A stretch of 33,187 nt of DNA from JBDRGC01 sp043818215 (GTDB taxonomy: Bacteria; Chloroflexota; Anaerolineae; Anaerolineales; UBA11858): assembly GCA_043818215.1 (NCBI GenBank), contig JBDRGC010000227.1, positions 1 to 33,187 on the forward strand, in the 5' to 3' direction. A program made the translations under genes and the position numbers. The notes under the pieces were generated by a model. The model had not been told where the DNA came from. It saw nothing but the letters and a program-made list of their open reading frames with translations, and did no database searches. This document shows, in pieces, positions 8,177-17,051 of the stretch (the first letter of the stretch is position 1; every line of letters starts with the position of its first letter).

Positions 8177-9685
8177 TTAATGCATCGCCACCGCAGCCAT
8201 CTGCACCGCGGCCACCAGCTTATCGACCGTGGGGGCAATCAGAGTAAAGAACGGCTTGGGGTAGAGGCCAATCCAGAAAATCAGGATCAGCAGCGGGACC
8301 AGCGTGGCGATCTCTCGCCAGTTGAGGTCCTTCAGCTTTTTGTTTTCTTCTTTATCCAGCGGCCCCAGGAACAATTTCTGGAACATATAAAGCAAGTAGA
8401 CCGCAGCCAGGATCACGCCAATGGCGGCAAAACCGGCGTACCAGGGGGAACCAATGGCCTCAGAACCGAAGGCTCCCAACAGGATGGCGAACTCACCCAC
8501 GAACCCGTTCAGGCCGGGCAATCCCATCGAAGACAGGGTCACAATGAGAGTCAGCGCACCGTAGACGGGCATGACCTTCCACAGGCCGCTGAATGCGTCC
8601 ATGTCACGGGTGTGGCGGCGTTCGTAGATCATGCCCACGAGAATAAACAATGCGCCGGTGCTCAAGCCGTGGTTGACCATCTGCAAGATGCCGCCCTGGA
8701 TGCCCTGCGGGTTGAGAGCGAACAACCCCAATATCACGAACCCCAGGTGGCTGACCGAGGAGTAGGCTACCAATTTCTTCACATCTTGCTGGGCGTAAGA
8801 AACCGCCGCGCCATAGATAATGCCGATGACAGCCAGTAGAGCCATCCACGGGGCGGCTTTTATGGCAGCCTCAGGGAATAGAGGAATGTTGAAACGCACG
8901 AAGCCGTAGGTTCCCATCTTCAGCAGCACACCCGCAAGGATGACCGAACCAGCCGTGGGGGCCTCAACGTGAGCGTCAGGCAGCCAGGAGTGCAGCGGCC
9001 ACATAGGAACCTTGATGGCAAAGGCGGCTGCAAAGGCCAGGAACAGCCACATCTGAATATCGGCAGGAATGCCGCCTGTAGCGATCAACTCTGGAACCGA
9101 GAAGGTGTGCTGGTAGATGCCCAGCCACAGGATGGCCAGCAACATCAACAGCGAACCTGCCATGGTGTACAGGAAGAACTTGACCGCCGCGTACATCCGT
9201 TGCGGGCCTCCCCAGATACCGATCAGGAAATACATCGGCACCAGAGTGAATTCCCAGAAAACGTAAAATAGGAACAAGTCCTGGGCCAGGAACACGCCCG
9301 TCATGCCGACTTCCAACAGCAGGAAGAAGATCATGAAATCTTTTACGCGTTCTTCGACGGCTGACCAGGTCGACAGGATGGAGATGGGTGTCAGGAAAGT
9401 GGTGAGCAGTACCAGCAAGATGCTCAGCCCGTCCACGCCCATGGCGTAGCTGATGTTCCAGCCAGCCACCTGAATCCAGGGCAGGTTGATGACCATCTGC
9501 AAATCTGGGTTGCTAGTGTTGAATTGCGCCAACACCGCAATCGAAATGCCAAACGTGATCAGCGACGTGACCAGCGCAGTCCAGCGATGGGCGTTCTTCT
9601 GTTCAGGTTTCAGGAATAGGAGCACCAATACTCCCATGATGGGGAAGAAGGTGACCAGGGTGAGAGGCTGCAAAATAAAATTCAT
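8177..9685 (-). CDS. nuoM: NADH-quinone oxidoreductase subunit M
   Basis: A 502-residue antiporter-like complex I subunit with about 14 membrane helices. Family landmarks are E-V-G-M-T-G-V-F-L (conserved Glu in helix 5), F-Y-V-F-W-E-F-T-L-V-P, P-M-W-P-L-H-S-W-L-P-D-A-H (Lys and His region) and A-Y-S-S-V-S-H-L-G. It pumps protons in the membrane arm. The start at 9685 has GGAGG about 10 bases upstream; an in-frame start at 9721 adds 12 unsupported residues. It follows nuoL by 46 bases on the same strand. Confidence 0.96.
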   Translation of the reverse strand: MNFILQPLTLVTFFPIMGVLVLLFLKPEQKNAHRWTALVTSLITFGISIAVLAQFNTSNPDLQMVINLPWIQVAGWNISYAMGVDGLSILLVLLTTFLTPISILSTWSAVEERVKDFMIFFLLLEVGMTGVFLAQDLFLFYVFWEFTLVPMYFLIGIWGGPQRMYAAVKFFLYTMAGSLLMLLAILWLGIYQHTFSVPELIATGGIPADIQMWLFLAFAAAFAIKVPMWPLHSWLPDAHVEAPTAGSVILAGVLLKMGTYGFVRFNIPLFPEAAIKAAPWMALLAVIGIIYGAAVSYAQQDVKKLVAYSSVSHLGFVILGLFALNPQGIQGGILQMVNHGLSTGALFILVGMIYERRHTRDMDAFSGLWKVMPVYGALTLIVTLSSMGLPGLNGFVGEFAILLGAFGSEAIGSPWYAGFAAIGVILAAVYLLYMFQKLFLGPLDKEENKKLKDLNWREIATLVPLLILIFWIGLYPKPFFTLIAPTVDKLVAAVQMAAVAMH

Positions 9686-9731
9686 AATCAGTAGTCCTCC
9701 GTTACACGTTGGAGCGTTCAACGTTCAACGG

Positions 9732-11840
9732 TTATCGTAAAATCAGATAACCTAAAATCGCGACCACGCCGATGAATACCGATAAGGCGTAGTTGCGGAC
9801 GAAACCGGTTTGCAGGCGGCGCATATTATTTGCCAGTGCTTTAGTGCCGTTGGCCAAACTGTTAGCGATGCTGTCGATGATGCCGAGGTCGATGCGGACA
9901 GCCGTGAACCGGGCGACCACGTTGAAGGTGCCAGCGATGACTCTATCGTGAAACCAATCGTGCCAGAAGCGCCAATCGATGACCTCGGCGCAGAAGCGCG
10001 CCAGAGCAACATAAGGATTCAGGATCACGGCCCAATAAAGCTCGTCGACCCACCATTTGTGGTTCATCCCGGTGAAGACCGGCCCCAGAATCCGTTCGAG
10101 GGGGTCTGCCTGGCCTTTGGAGAGGGGTTTCCGCCCATAGAGCAGCCACGCAATCCCGATGGCGACCAGGGCCAGCACTGTGGAAATGATTGCTACTGTG
10201 GGGTTGAATTCCCCGTGGTGCAGGTGTACGTGGAAGGTTTCGTAGGTATGCTCAAGCCAGTGTGTGAAGGTGCCCACTCCCGGCAGGTTGAGCGCGCCGC
10301 TTAAAATCGAGAGCGCCGCCAGCACCATCAGCGGGATGGTGACAACCAGCGGACTCTCTTCGGCGTGCTCAGCGGCCTCGTGGCGGGCTTCCCCGAAGAA
10401 GACCATCCAAATTTGCCGCCCCATGTAAAAAGCGGTGAAGAAAGCGGCAATCGCCAACAAGATATAAACGGTGAAGTTCAATTCCGTGGCCTCGGCCAGA
10501 ATTTCGTCTTTAGAGAAGAATCCGGCGAAGGGAGGCAGGCCTGCTAGAGTGATTGCGCCGATCAGGAATACCCAGAAAGTGACTGGCATGGTCTTGCGCA
10601 TCCCGCCCATATTACGCATGTCGGCGGGATCGAAGACCGCTTCAGAATCTTCGTGATGCCCGTGACCGTGAGCCGCGTGGTGATGTCCGCGCTCCATGCC
10701 CAAGATCACTGAACCCGCCGAGAGGAACAGCAGCGCTTTGAAGAAAGCGTGGGTCACTAAGTGGAACATCCCGGCCACAAAGGCTCCCATCCCCACCGCC
10801 GCCACCATGAATCCCAACTGGCTGATAGTGGAATAGGCCAGAACTTTTTTAATGTCGTATTGCCCCACCGCGATGGTGGCCGCGAACAGTGCGGTCAGGG
10901 CCCCTACCAGAGCGACTGTGTTCTGCGCCTGCGGCACCAGCGTGTACAGCGGGGCCGAGCGAGCCACCAGGTAGACACCCGCTGTTACCATCGTGGCAGC
11001 ATGGATCAATGCTGAAACCGGGGTGGGGCCGGCCATGGCATCCGGCAGCCATACGAACAGCGGAAGCTGCGCTGATTTACCGGTTACGCCCAACAGCATG
11101 AACAACGTAATAGCTAGAATTGCGCCGGGGTGAGTCGCGGCAATCTGATGGGCGCTCGCGAAGACTTCGTCGAACTGTACAGACTTGAAGGTCCAGAACA
11201 TGATAAATCCGGCGATCAGGAAGCCGAAGTCACCGATCCGGTTGGCGATGAAGGCTTTCTTGCAGGCGACGGCGTTTTCGATGCTGTCACGCCCTAACAG
11301 GTCTTTGTCGTACCAGAAACCAATCAGCAAGTAGGAGCACAGCCCCACGCCCTCCCAACCGACGAACAGCATCAAGTAGTTGTCGCCGCTCACCAAAATC
11401 ATCATCGCTGCGATGAACAGGTTGAAGAAGACGAAGAATCGTTGGTAGCGTCCGAGGTCGTTTTTGTGGCGCACGTCCTCGTGCATATAGCCGATAGCGT
11501 AGATATGGATCAGGGTTCCGACCCCGCCGACCACCATCATCATCGTCACCGAGAGAGTATCCACCCGGAAAGCCCAGTCTAGTTGCAGCTCTCCGATGCT
11601 GATCCACTCCGCTAGCAGGATACTTGTCCCTGCGGGGTGGCTTGTCAGTGAGATTGCCAGCAGCGCAGCAACCACGAAGGTCAACCCGGACGCTGTACTG
11701 GCGACCGTGCCAATAGCCTTCTCGCTCATCTTGCCGCCAAAGATAATATTGATCAGCAGCCCGATGACCGGGAAGAAAACGACCCAGGGCACGAGGAAGA
11801 AGAAATCAGGCCCACTTGTTACGATTTCGCTAAGTACCAT
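9732..11840 (-). CDS. nuoL: NADH-quinone oxidoreductase subunit L
   Basis: A 702-residue largest antiporter-like subunit of complex I. Landmarks are F-V-G-W-E-G-V-G-L-C-S-Y-L-L (conserved Glu), the segment G-K-S-A-Q-L-P-L-F-V-W-L-P-D-A-M, and the long C-terminal part that includes the lateral helix. A histidine-rich loop near residue 390 may be a local peculiarity. It is first of nuoL-nuoM-nuoN here; no nuoK or nuoJ lies upstream, so the rest of complex I must be elsewhere. The start ATG has a weak AGAGAG site. Confidence 0.97.
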   Translation of the reverse strand: MVLSEIVTSGPDFFFLVPWVVFFPVIGLLINIIFGGKMSEKAIGTVASTASGLTFVVAALLAISLTSHPAGTSILLAEWISIGELQLDWAFRVDTLSVTMMMVVGGVGTLIHIYAIGYMHEDVRHKNDLGRYQRFFVFFNLFIAAMMILVSGDNYLMLFVGWEGVGLCSYLLIGFWYDKDLLGRDSIENAVACKKAFIANRIGDFGFLIAGFIMFWTFKSVQFDEVFASAHQIAATHPGAILAITLFMLLGVTGKSAQLPLFVWLPDAMAGPTPVSALIHAATMVTAGVYLVARSAPLYTLVPQAQNTVALVGALTALFAATIAVGQYDIKKVLAYSTISQLGFMVAAVGMGAFVAGMFHLVTHAFFKALLFLSAGSVILGMERGHHHAAHGHGHHEDSEAVFDPADMRNMGGMRKTMPVTFWVFLIGAITLAGLPPFAGFFSKDEILAEATELNFTVYILLAIAAFFTAFYMGRQIWMVFFGEARHEAAEHAEESPLVVTIPLMVLAALSILSGALNLPGVGTFTHWLEHTYETFHVHLHHGEFNPTVAIISTVLALVAIGIAWLLYGRKPLSKGQADPLERILGPVFTGMNHKWWVDELYWAVILNPYVALARFCAEVIDWRFWHDWFHDRVIAGTFNVVARFTAVRIDLGIIDSIANSLANGTKALANNMRRLQTGFVRNYALSVFIGVVAILGYLILR

Positions 11841-11871
11841 AATTATTCTCTCTGTTTGTCGTAGATGGTAG

Positions 11872-11968
11872 GTCAGTAAATCAGTAGATCAGTAGATCAG
11901 TAGATCAGTAGATCAGTAGATCAGTAAATCAGTAAATCAGTAAATCAGTAAATCAGTAAATCAGTAAA
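11872..11968. repeat. 8-bp tandem array (ATCAGTAG/ATCAGTAA)
   Basis: About twelve head-to-tail copies of an 8-base unit in the leader region of nuoL, with blocks of ATCAGTAG and then ATCAGTAA. Related units recur at about 28530-28650. The rest of the gap to 12041 shows nothing else. Confidence 0.9.
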
Positions 11969-12041
11969 TAATGATAAACTGGTTTCCTGAATACTGGCAA
12001 CTACCCATGCCTCACCATAAACCGCTCCATACTGGTTTTCC

Positions 12042-12302
12042 CTATCTGTAAGCTTTGCTACGGTGACGGATGGCTGAAATATCGACAATTTTCAGATCAT
12101 CATCAATACTGTATATTACTCGATAATCCCCTACGCGAATCCGCCAGAAACCCCTATAACCGCGAAGTGTACGGCAGCCTTTCGGACGAGGGGATTTAGA
12201 TAGTGCTTCAATACTCGAGAAAACACGGCTGATTATGGCTGGCGTTAAGGCTTCAAGTTCTTTCCGCGCTGATCGAGCAAAAACGATGGCGTATTCAGGC
12301 AT
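12042..12302 (-). CDS. relE: RelE/ParE-family toxin
   Basis: An 86-residue RelE-fold toxin. It shows L-R-G-Y-R-G-F-W-R-I-R-V-G-D-Y-R-V-I-Y near the centre and C-terminal I-R-H-R-S-K-A-Y-R, both typical of RelE ribosome-dependent mRNA interferases. It overlaps the antitoxin gene by 8 bases and is second in the pair. The family call is firm; RelE versus ParE activity cannot be told from sequence alone, though the C-terminal H-R-x-x-x-Y favours RelE. Confidence 0.85.
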   Translation of the reverse strand: MPEYAIVFARSARKELEALTPAIISRVFSSIEALSKSPRPKGCRTLRGYRGFWRIRVGDYRVIYSIDDDLKIVDISAIRHRSKAYR

Positions 12303-12486
12303 TTAGTTTGCCTTGTTGCTGAAGATTTTCTCTAACGAAATCCAGAGATTCGCGTGGCTCATCGGTCCGTAACTGAGCAATTATGGTGTCATAGAAATCT
12401 TCCCAAACTTTGCCATATTTAGACAGGTCAATTAAAACTGCCGTTTGTTGCCCTTGATCATTCATAACAAATTGTATTCCGTCCAT
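12295..12486 (-). CDS. Antitoxin of the RelE pair (Phd/RelB-like)
   Basis: A 63-residue acidic protein directly before the relE-type gene, overlapping it by 8 bases. The opening Q-F-V-M-N-D-Q-G-Q-Q-T-A-V-L-I-D-L resembles antitoxins in which a short strand leads to a helical toxin-binding tail. The assignment rests mainly on position and size. Confidence 0.7.
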   Translation of the reverse strand: MDGIQFVMNDQGQQTAVLIDLSKYGKVWEDFYDTIIAQLRTDEPRESLDFVRENLQQQGKLNA

Positions 12487-12518
12487 AGAAATTTACTCCA
12501 GACAAGATCGTGCATGCG

Positions 12519-12567
12519 TTTTTCTACTGCAAGTTGCGGATAAAGACCGCAATTTGCAGTAGAAAAA
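12519..12567. terminator. Bidirectional hairpin terminator
   Basis: A 21-base stem (12519-12539 with 12547-12567; 20 of 21 pair) with a 7-base loop, ending in runs of T and A on the two sides. It lies just after the aminotransferase gene on the minus strand, before the relE pair. Confidence 0.8.
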
Positions 12568-12602
12568 CTAAAGTATGATCCCAAGTAATCTAATATGCGT
12601 GC

Positions 12603-13766
12603 TTATCCATGTCTTTGCATGAAGCGTGCCATTCGTTTCAACGCTTCTTCGATTTTCTCATAACTTGTGGCGTAAGAGCAGCGTACAAAGCCTTCTCCGC
12701 CGGCGCCGAATGCTGAACCGGGGACGACTGCGACGCGTTCTTCTTCCAGCAGCTGCTCGGCAAAGGTTTCATCGTCCATGCCGGAGACTGTCACGTTGGG
12801 GAAAGCGTAGAATGCCCCGCCGGGTTCGAAGGTGGGCAGCCCCAGGCGATTCAGTCCGCCCACAATCAGATCGCGCCGCCGGTTGTATTCGGTGCGCATC
12901 TGTTCCACGAATTTGTCGCCGTTTTGGATGGCCTCCAACGCTCCCGCCTGGGATGTGGTCGGGGCCGACATGACGGTGTATTGGTGGATGCGCACCAGGC
13001 CATGAAGAATCTCCTCCGGGGCGGCCGCGTAGCCGACGCGCCAACCGGTCATGGCGTAATCTTTGGAGAAGCCCCCCAAAGTGATGGTGCGCTTCTTCAT
13101 GTCTGGCAGAGTCGCAAAGCAAACATGAGAAACGCCGTACACCAGACGGTCATAGATTTCATCGGAGATCACTACCAGATCATGCTTTTCGGCGATGCGG
13201 GCGACTTCCAACAATGTCTCGCGGGAGGCCACTGCCCCGGTGGGGTTGTTCGGATATCCGATCAGGATGGCCTTAGTTTTGGGGGTGATGGCGGCTTCGA
13301 GGGCCTCGGGGCGCAACTGGAAGTTCTCATCCACCCGGCTGGGCAGTTCAACGGGGAGGCCTCCTGCTAATATCACTTCGGCCTGATAAGAAACGAAGCA
13401 CGGCGTGGGGATGATGACTTCTTCTCCGTGATTGAGAATGGCGGTGAGAGCCAGATACAGCGCCTCGGAGACGCCTACTGTGACCACGATTTCGCCGTTG
13501 GGATTGTAGGCGATGCTATACAGTTTCTGCAAGTGTTCGGCCAATGCCTGACGCAGTTCCAGAATCCCCGCGTTGGAAGTGTAGTGGGTGGCCCCGCTTC
13601 GCAGAGACCGGACTCCGGCTTCCAGAATCGGCTCCGGGGTGACGAAATCAGGCTCGCCGATACCCAGCGAGATGACATCGTCCATGGTAGCCACAATATC
13701 GAAGAACTTGCGGATACCGGAAGGTTTGAGATTTGCTACATGTTCAGCCAGATAATTTTTGCTCAC
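12603..13766 (-). CDS. Class I/II pyridoxal-phosphate aminotransferase
   Basis: A 387-residue fold-type I aminotransferase of the aspartate/aromatic group. It has P-N-N-P-T-G near 172-177, D-E-I-Y near 202, the probable PLP lysine Lys235 in F-S-K-D-Y-A-M-T-G-W-R, and a C-terminal R-C-S-Y with the substrate carboxylate arginine. It transfers amino groups between an amino acid and a 2-oxo acid; the substrate cannot be fixed here. The start is a GTG with AAAGGA about 6-8 bases upstream. The gene is followed by a strong terminator. Confidence 0.93.
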   Translation of the reverse strand: MSKNYLAEHVANLKPSGIRKFFDIVATMDDVISLGIGEPDFVTPEPILEAGVRSLRSGATHYTSNAGILELRQALAEHLQKLYSIAYNPNGEIVVTVGVSEALYLALTAILNHGEEVIIPTPCFVSYQAEVILAGGLPVELPSRVDENFQLRPEALEAAITPKTKAILIGYPNNPTGAVASRETLLEVARIAEKHDLVVISDEIYDRLVYGVSHVCFATLPDMKKRTITLGGFSKDYAMTGWRVGYAAAPEEILHGLVRIHQYTVMSAPTTSQAGALEAIQNGDKFVEQMRTEYNRRRDLIVGGLNRLGLPTFEPGGAFYAFPNVTVSGMDDETFAEQLLEEERVAVVPGSAFGAGGEGFVRCSYATSYEKIEEALKRMARFMQRHG

Positions 13767-13800
13767 AAGGGTTCCTTTCGTTTAGATATTGTGAAACGTG

Positions 13801-13900
13801 GGGAGTGGAGAGTGGAGAGTGGAGAGTGGAGAGTGGGGAGCCAGGGAGCAGGGGAGATGGGGAGATGGCAAGCAGGGGAGCGGTCTCTAGCTCCACTCTC
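13801..13900. repeat. 7-bp tandem array (GAGTGGA) and related tail
   Basis: About five copies of GAGTGGA (13801-13836) followed by looser GGGAGAT- and AGCAGGGGAG-type repeats. It lies in the leader of the aminotransferase gene. Confidence 0.8.
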
Positions 13901-13920
13901 AAGGCCCCATCCTCCACGCA

Positions 13921-14133
13921 CTACGCACTACGCACCTGCCACTCATCGTGTACTTTGCTATAAACTAGCTCGAAAACCTGGTCATCACGGGTGCGCACGC
14001 GGAAATGCTTTTCGCCGGGGACGCGCCACTGAGCTTCGATGGCTGCGACCTCCAACCGCACTCCTTGCCAGCGCAGAGCAACCGGGTGTTCTGCATAAGT
14101 GTATCCCGAATGGCACTCGACTAGATTCGTCAT
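13921..14133 (-). CDS. Small unknown protein
   Basis: 70 residues, no recognised domain. The composition looks like a real compact beta-rich protein (L-R-W-Q-G-V-R-L-E-V, then F-R-V-R-T-R-D-D-Q-V-F-E-L-V-Y). It lies between the aminotransferase and nucleotidyltransferase genes in the same orientation. The start ATG lacks a good Shine-Dalgarno. It could be missed by gene finders because both flanks are repeat arrays. Confidence 0.6.
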   Translation of the reverse strand: MTNLVECHSGYTYAEHPVALRWQGVRLEVAAIEAQWRVPGEKHFRVRTRDDQVFELVYSKVHDEWQVRSA

Positions 14134-14140
14134 GGGGTGT

Positions 14141-14225
14141 CACCGACCGCCGACCGCTGACGGCAGACCGCTGACGACGGGATTCGGTTGGCAATTGGCG
14201 GTCGGCAGTCGGTGGTCGGCGGTCG
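14141..14225. repeat. Inverted pair of GACCGCC/GGCGGTC arrays
   Basis: A left block of CCGACCGCCGACCGCTGACGG type is followed by a right block of GGCGGTCGGCAGTCGGTGG type. The two are roughly complementary and could form a long hairpin. It separates the small unknown gene from the nucleotidyltransferase gene. Confidence 0.75.
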
Positions 14226-15236
14226 TTAGATATTGATCTCCGAATTATCCCCGACATTCAAACTGATTGATGAGCCATTAACGAGTGCATTCTGCCCAAT
14301 CAGCGATTCGGTCAATATCAGTCCAGTGATTTTGGCTCTATCTTCCAAGATGGATTCGCGGATCACGCTATTCGTAACCACGCACCTCGCTCCGATGGAG
14401 GCATAAGGCCCAATGACAGAGGCCTGTACATCGGCGCTGGGGTGAATGAATACTGGCGGAATCACGGTGATACCCGGACGCTGGCTGGCTTCAGCGGAAT
14501 TATCATGTCCGTGCTCCAATAAATAATGGTTGGTCTCCAGTACAGCTTCCACCGTCCCCGCGTCCATCCAAACATCCACGCGTTGGGTGCGCATTTTATC
14601 TCCGCGCTCCAACATGATATTGATGGCGTCTGCCAGGAAAAACTCACCCTTTAGTTTCAATTCTCGCCGCATTTGCTCTTCGATGGCAGAAACCAAATCG
14701 GCAGACTGTTTGAAGTAATAGAATCCCACCACGGCCAGATTGTTGTGCATTTCTTTAGGCTTTTCGATCAAACGCTTCACCAGGCCGTCCTCGCCGAGTT
14801 CTGCCACCCCAAACCGCCGCGGGTCGGGGACCGGCTTCACCCAGGCGACCACGTCGGCGTCATCACTCCCCAAGGACGCCAGATCCGTCTCGATCAAAGT
14901 ATCGGCAAAGACCATCAGCATTGGCCCATTCAAATATTCTTTTGTCAGATATATAGCGTGAGATTGGCCGCGCATCTCTGCTTGGACAACATATTTCACC
15001 TTGTATCGAGGGTGGTGCTTTTTCATATAAGCTTCCACCTTATCGCCCAGGTATCCCACAATAAAAATGAACTCCACATTCTCGAAATCAGTCAATGTGG
15101 CAAACATATCGAAAATATGGCTGAGCACGCTTTTCCCCGCCAGGCTGATCAACTGCTTGGGGCGACTCCAGGTGTGAGGGCGCAGGCGGGTGCCAAGTCC
15201 TGCCATCGGGATGACAACTTTCAACGTATCTGACAT
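14226..15236 (-). CDS. NDP-sugar nucleotidyltransferase
   Basis: A 336-residue sugar-phosphate nucleotidyltransferase. The N-terminal signature G-L-G-T-R-L-R-P-x-T-x-x-x-P-K-Q (14-28) binds the nucleotide and places Lys27. F-A-D-T near residue 111 carries the metal-binding Asp. The last about 80 residues show I-H-P-S-A and I-G-P-Y-A-S-I-G hexapeptides of a left-handed beta-helix, so the enzyme may also carry or resemble a GlmU-like C-terminus. It makes an activated NDP-sugar for cell-surface polysaccharide; the sugar is unknown. The ATG at 15236 has AGAGAG 8 bases upstream; a GTG 9 bases earlier is possible. Confidence 0.88.
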   Translation of the reverse strand: MSDTLKVVIPMAGLGTRLRPHTWSRPKQLISLAGKSVLSHIFDMFATLTDFENVEFIFIVGYLGDKVEAYMKKHHPRYKVKYVVQAEMRGQSHAIYLTKEYLNGPMLMVFADTLIETDLASLGSDDADVVAWVKPVPDPRRFGVAELGEDGLVKRLIEKPKEMHNNLAVVGFYYFKQSADLVSAIEEQMRRELKLKGEFFLADAINIMLERGDKMRTQRVDVWMDAGTVEAVLETNHYLLEHGHDNSAEASQRPGITVIPPVFIHPSADVQASVIGPYASIGARCVVTNSVIRESILEDRAKITGLILTESLIGQNALVNGSSISLNVGDNSEINI

Positions 15237-15275
15237 AGGATCCACTCTCTTTCTCCGGTGGGGGAAAAGTTAGAT

Positions 15276-15302
15276 TAAAAATGCGCCTGCGGCGCATTTT
15301 TA
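15276..15302. terminator. AAATGCGCC hairpin
   Basis: A perfect stem (TAAAAATGCGCC with GGCGCATTTTTA) and a 3-base loop, with T/A runs at both sides. It lies upstream of the nucleotidyltransferase gene. A near copy is at 28996-29020, so it may be a small dispersed hairpin rather than a dedicated terminator. Confidence 0.5.
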
Positions 15303-15382
15303 GCTTATCACCTCTTCTTTTTGAGATGGCGCTGATATTATACCGTTGATAGGCGAAATGAGTGCTCTGGGGTTAACGAAAT

Positions 15383-15413
15383 CTCCCCTGGGGGCAGAAC
15401 CCGCTCAGGGGAG
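15383..15413 (-). terminator. Possible terminator after the small membrane gene
   Basis: An 8-base stem (CTCCCCTG with CAGGGGAG) about 77 bases after the 15490 stop on the minus strand, followed by ATTTCGTT. Confidence 0.4.
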
Positions 15414-15489
15414 GCTTACAACTGGAATTGTAGGGTGGTGAGGCGTGTGGAGGGGTGAGATTCAACCCGTTCGGGACTCTCCCTACCTG

Positions 15490-15963
15490 CTATTCGGGCT
15501 TGACCGCTGCATAGATTGCTCCGCCGATGGCTCCTAGGGCGGCAGCGACGAATACTCCAACCAGGCAGCACATCGAGCCGCAAATTGCTGCTCCTCCGGC
15601 TCCGGCCAAAAACTCGGCAGGTATGCCGAGATCGCGTATTTGGCCTCTGAGGTCGGGTGGAATTTGCTGCATAATCTGCGGTAGCTGCGCGGCGCCGCCG
15701 ATTGCCCCGCGAATCACGCCAATGATAGTGCTGACGATGCCGCCGCCGAAGCCAGCCAACAAAGCCGCCAACGCTCCCTGACCAGCGGCTTTGCCTGCCT
15801 CTCGTCTCGGGGCCATGTACGAGGCAGCCAATACGCCGACTACCACATACGTAATCCATGAAAGAGGAGCGGTGATACACGCTAGAAACGGTATCAGACC
15901 TATCAAGTTAAGTACGATCAGAATTGCTACACCAATGAGACCAGCTTTCAACCAACTAGACAT
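15490..15963 (-). CDS. Small membrane protein of unknown function
   Basis: 157 residues with about four hydrophobic segments (about 6-25, 27-47, 65-85 and 125-150). It is rich in Gly, Ala and Ile, and a cysteine cluster (C-G-S-M-C-C) lies in the last membrane part. The start at 15963 is well supported by AAGGAGG 8 bases upstream; longer in-frame forms lack support. No family recognised. It is monocistronic by spacing. Confidence 0.7.
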   Translation of the reverse strand: MSSWLKAGLIGVAILIVLNLIGLIPFLACITAPLSWITYVVVGVLAASYMAPRREAGKAAGQGALAALLAGFGGGIVSTIIGVIRGAIGGAAQLPQIMQQIPPDLRGQIRDLGIPAEFLAGAGGAAICGSMCCLVGVFVAAALGAIGGAIYAAVKPE

Positions 15964-16063
15964 AATAAGCCTCCTTACAATATGAACGAGTGCGGAGAGT
16001 TTTCCCCCGCACTTTGCGAAATCAATTGCTACCATTGTAGAGATATTTGTGATGAAAGTCAAG

Positions 16064-16259
16064 CTCTGGTGTAAGCCCTGGTGTAAGTTATATGGGTAAT
16101 CAGCGGCTGGGGCTTGCTTTGGGCAACGATATGGTCAACTTCCTGGCTTCGCTAGCGGGGGTGGTGAATGTGGAGGAGGCTTTGTCAGTGTTCAGTGTTC
16201 AGTGTTCAGTTCTCTGTTGACTGATCACTGAATACTGAATACTGAACACTGAATACTCG
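16064..16259. repeat. Gene-free stretch with an inverted pair of 7-bp arrays
   Basis: 16188-16209 is CAGTGTT repeated. After a short spacer, 16219-16255 is CTGAATA/CTGAACA repeated, so the two can fold back on each other. Before it (16064-16187) is a short open stretch from ATG at 16092 with no recognisable product. It lies between the small membrane gene and the duplicated 81-bp segment. Confidence 0.7.
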
Positions 16260-16340
16260 CAACACCCGCGCCGTTCTCCAGAAAGCCACCGCGGCCATGC
16301 CGTGCGCCAGCACTGCAAAGAGGGGTGGAGTCGCCAGGGT
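16206..16340 (-). pseudogene. Detached 3' end of a copy of the 18400-19203 membrane protein gene
   Basis: The 81 bases 16260-16340 match 18430-18510 at 74 of 81 positions, and the translation (27 residues, starting T-L-A-T-P-P-L-F-A-V-L) is identical. All seven base differences are synonymous. The frame continues left into the 16219-16255 repeat and stops at 16206. The homology ends exactly where the stop codon of the cassette gene begins (16340). It is the leftover end of a gene that was once coding. Confidence 0.85.
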
Positions 16341-17038
16341 CAGAGTTCAGATACCTGTTTCAAGATAGCTGGTGCGTAATCTGCAAGTTCCAAAATCAAG
16401 TTTCGAAACGAGTACTCAAAAACGGGATTGCGGTCTTCAAGAAAGATGATTGGGCACTCTTTGTGAAATGCCCTGCCTTCACCGTCGGTATATTGAATGG
16501 TGTAAATGCCCAATAGATTCTCTCGATCTGGAAATTCACCCGTTACTAGCAGCCCAATTACTTGATGATTGGCACGAGCCGGATACCAGCCATCATCGCG
16601 ATACTCGTTTCGGGCATTTTCGTGCAGCCTCTCCCCACTATCTGGCAGGTCTGAGCAATCATTGTTGGCACAGAAATGGTCTATGGATGACAAAACTTGC
16701 TTGATGCCATACCAGATGTCATTTGGAATTGGATCACCTTGTCGCATTCTGCCGATATCCAGTGTTTCGCGAGCACTTGGCTGGGTTTCTAGTTCCAAAA
16801 TGATGGCGCATGAAATTTCCTGATCTTGGATTGTTGTCATACCAACATATAGGCCATCTACCGATTTTTGTGCATCAACTCCGCGATAAATAGTGTTGAA
16901 ATAACTGCCGTTTTCGGTTATATCAACCCGGTATGCTTTTACAAAACCAGCATCTTCGCCTGGTTTGACATTAAACCGAATACTATGTTCCTGGTAAGCA
17001 TAATCTTCTTTTACGAAATGGCTCAAATGCATACTCAT
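16340..17038 (-). CDS. Unknown partner protein of the AAA ATPase
   Basis: 232 residues, no domain I recognise. It begins M-S-M-H-L-S-H-F and has a segment I-I-L-E-L-E-T-Q-P-S near residue 82. It also contains Y-R-D-D-G-W-Y-P-A-R-A-N-H-Q, and C-A-N-N-D-C with two cysteines. It looks soluble, without membrane segments or a clear nuclease motif. The start at 17038 has AGGGGG 9 bases upstream and leaves a 13-base gap from the ATPase gene; an ATG at 17059 overlaps that gene by 8 bases and is possible. The tight coupling implies the two proteins act together. Candidate roles (effector, sensor) are not supported by motifs. Confidence 0.8.
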   Translation of the reverse strand: MSMHLSHFVKEDYAYQEHSIRFNVKPGEDAGFVKAYRVDITENGSYFNTIYRGVDAQKSVDGLYVGMTTIQDQEISCAIILELETQPSARETLDIGRMRQGDPIPNDIWYGIKQVLSSIDHFCANNDCSDLPDSGERLHENARNEYRDDGWYPARANHQVIGLLVTGEFPDRENLLGIYTIQYTDGEGRAFHKECPIIFLEDRNPVFEYSFRNLILELADYAPAILKQVSEL

Positions 17039-17051
17039 ATTCTTTATCCCC

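Noticed and set aside
11872..11968. CRISPR-like appearance of the ATCAGTAG array
   Set aside because: Units are 8 bases and contiguous without spacers; no cas genes nearby.
15420..15480. tRNA-like stretch near ATTCAACCCGTTCGGG
   Set aside because: No cloverleaf could be formed; the sequence is an ordinary spacer.
16092..16217. A short open frame starting ATG at 16092
   Set aside because: About 42 codons running into a repeat array, no recognisable product or Shine-Dalgarno.
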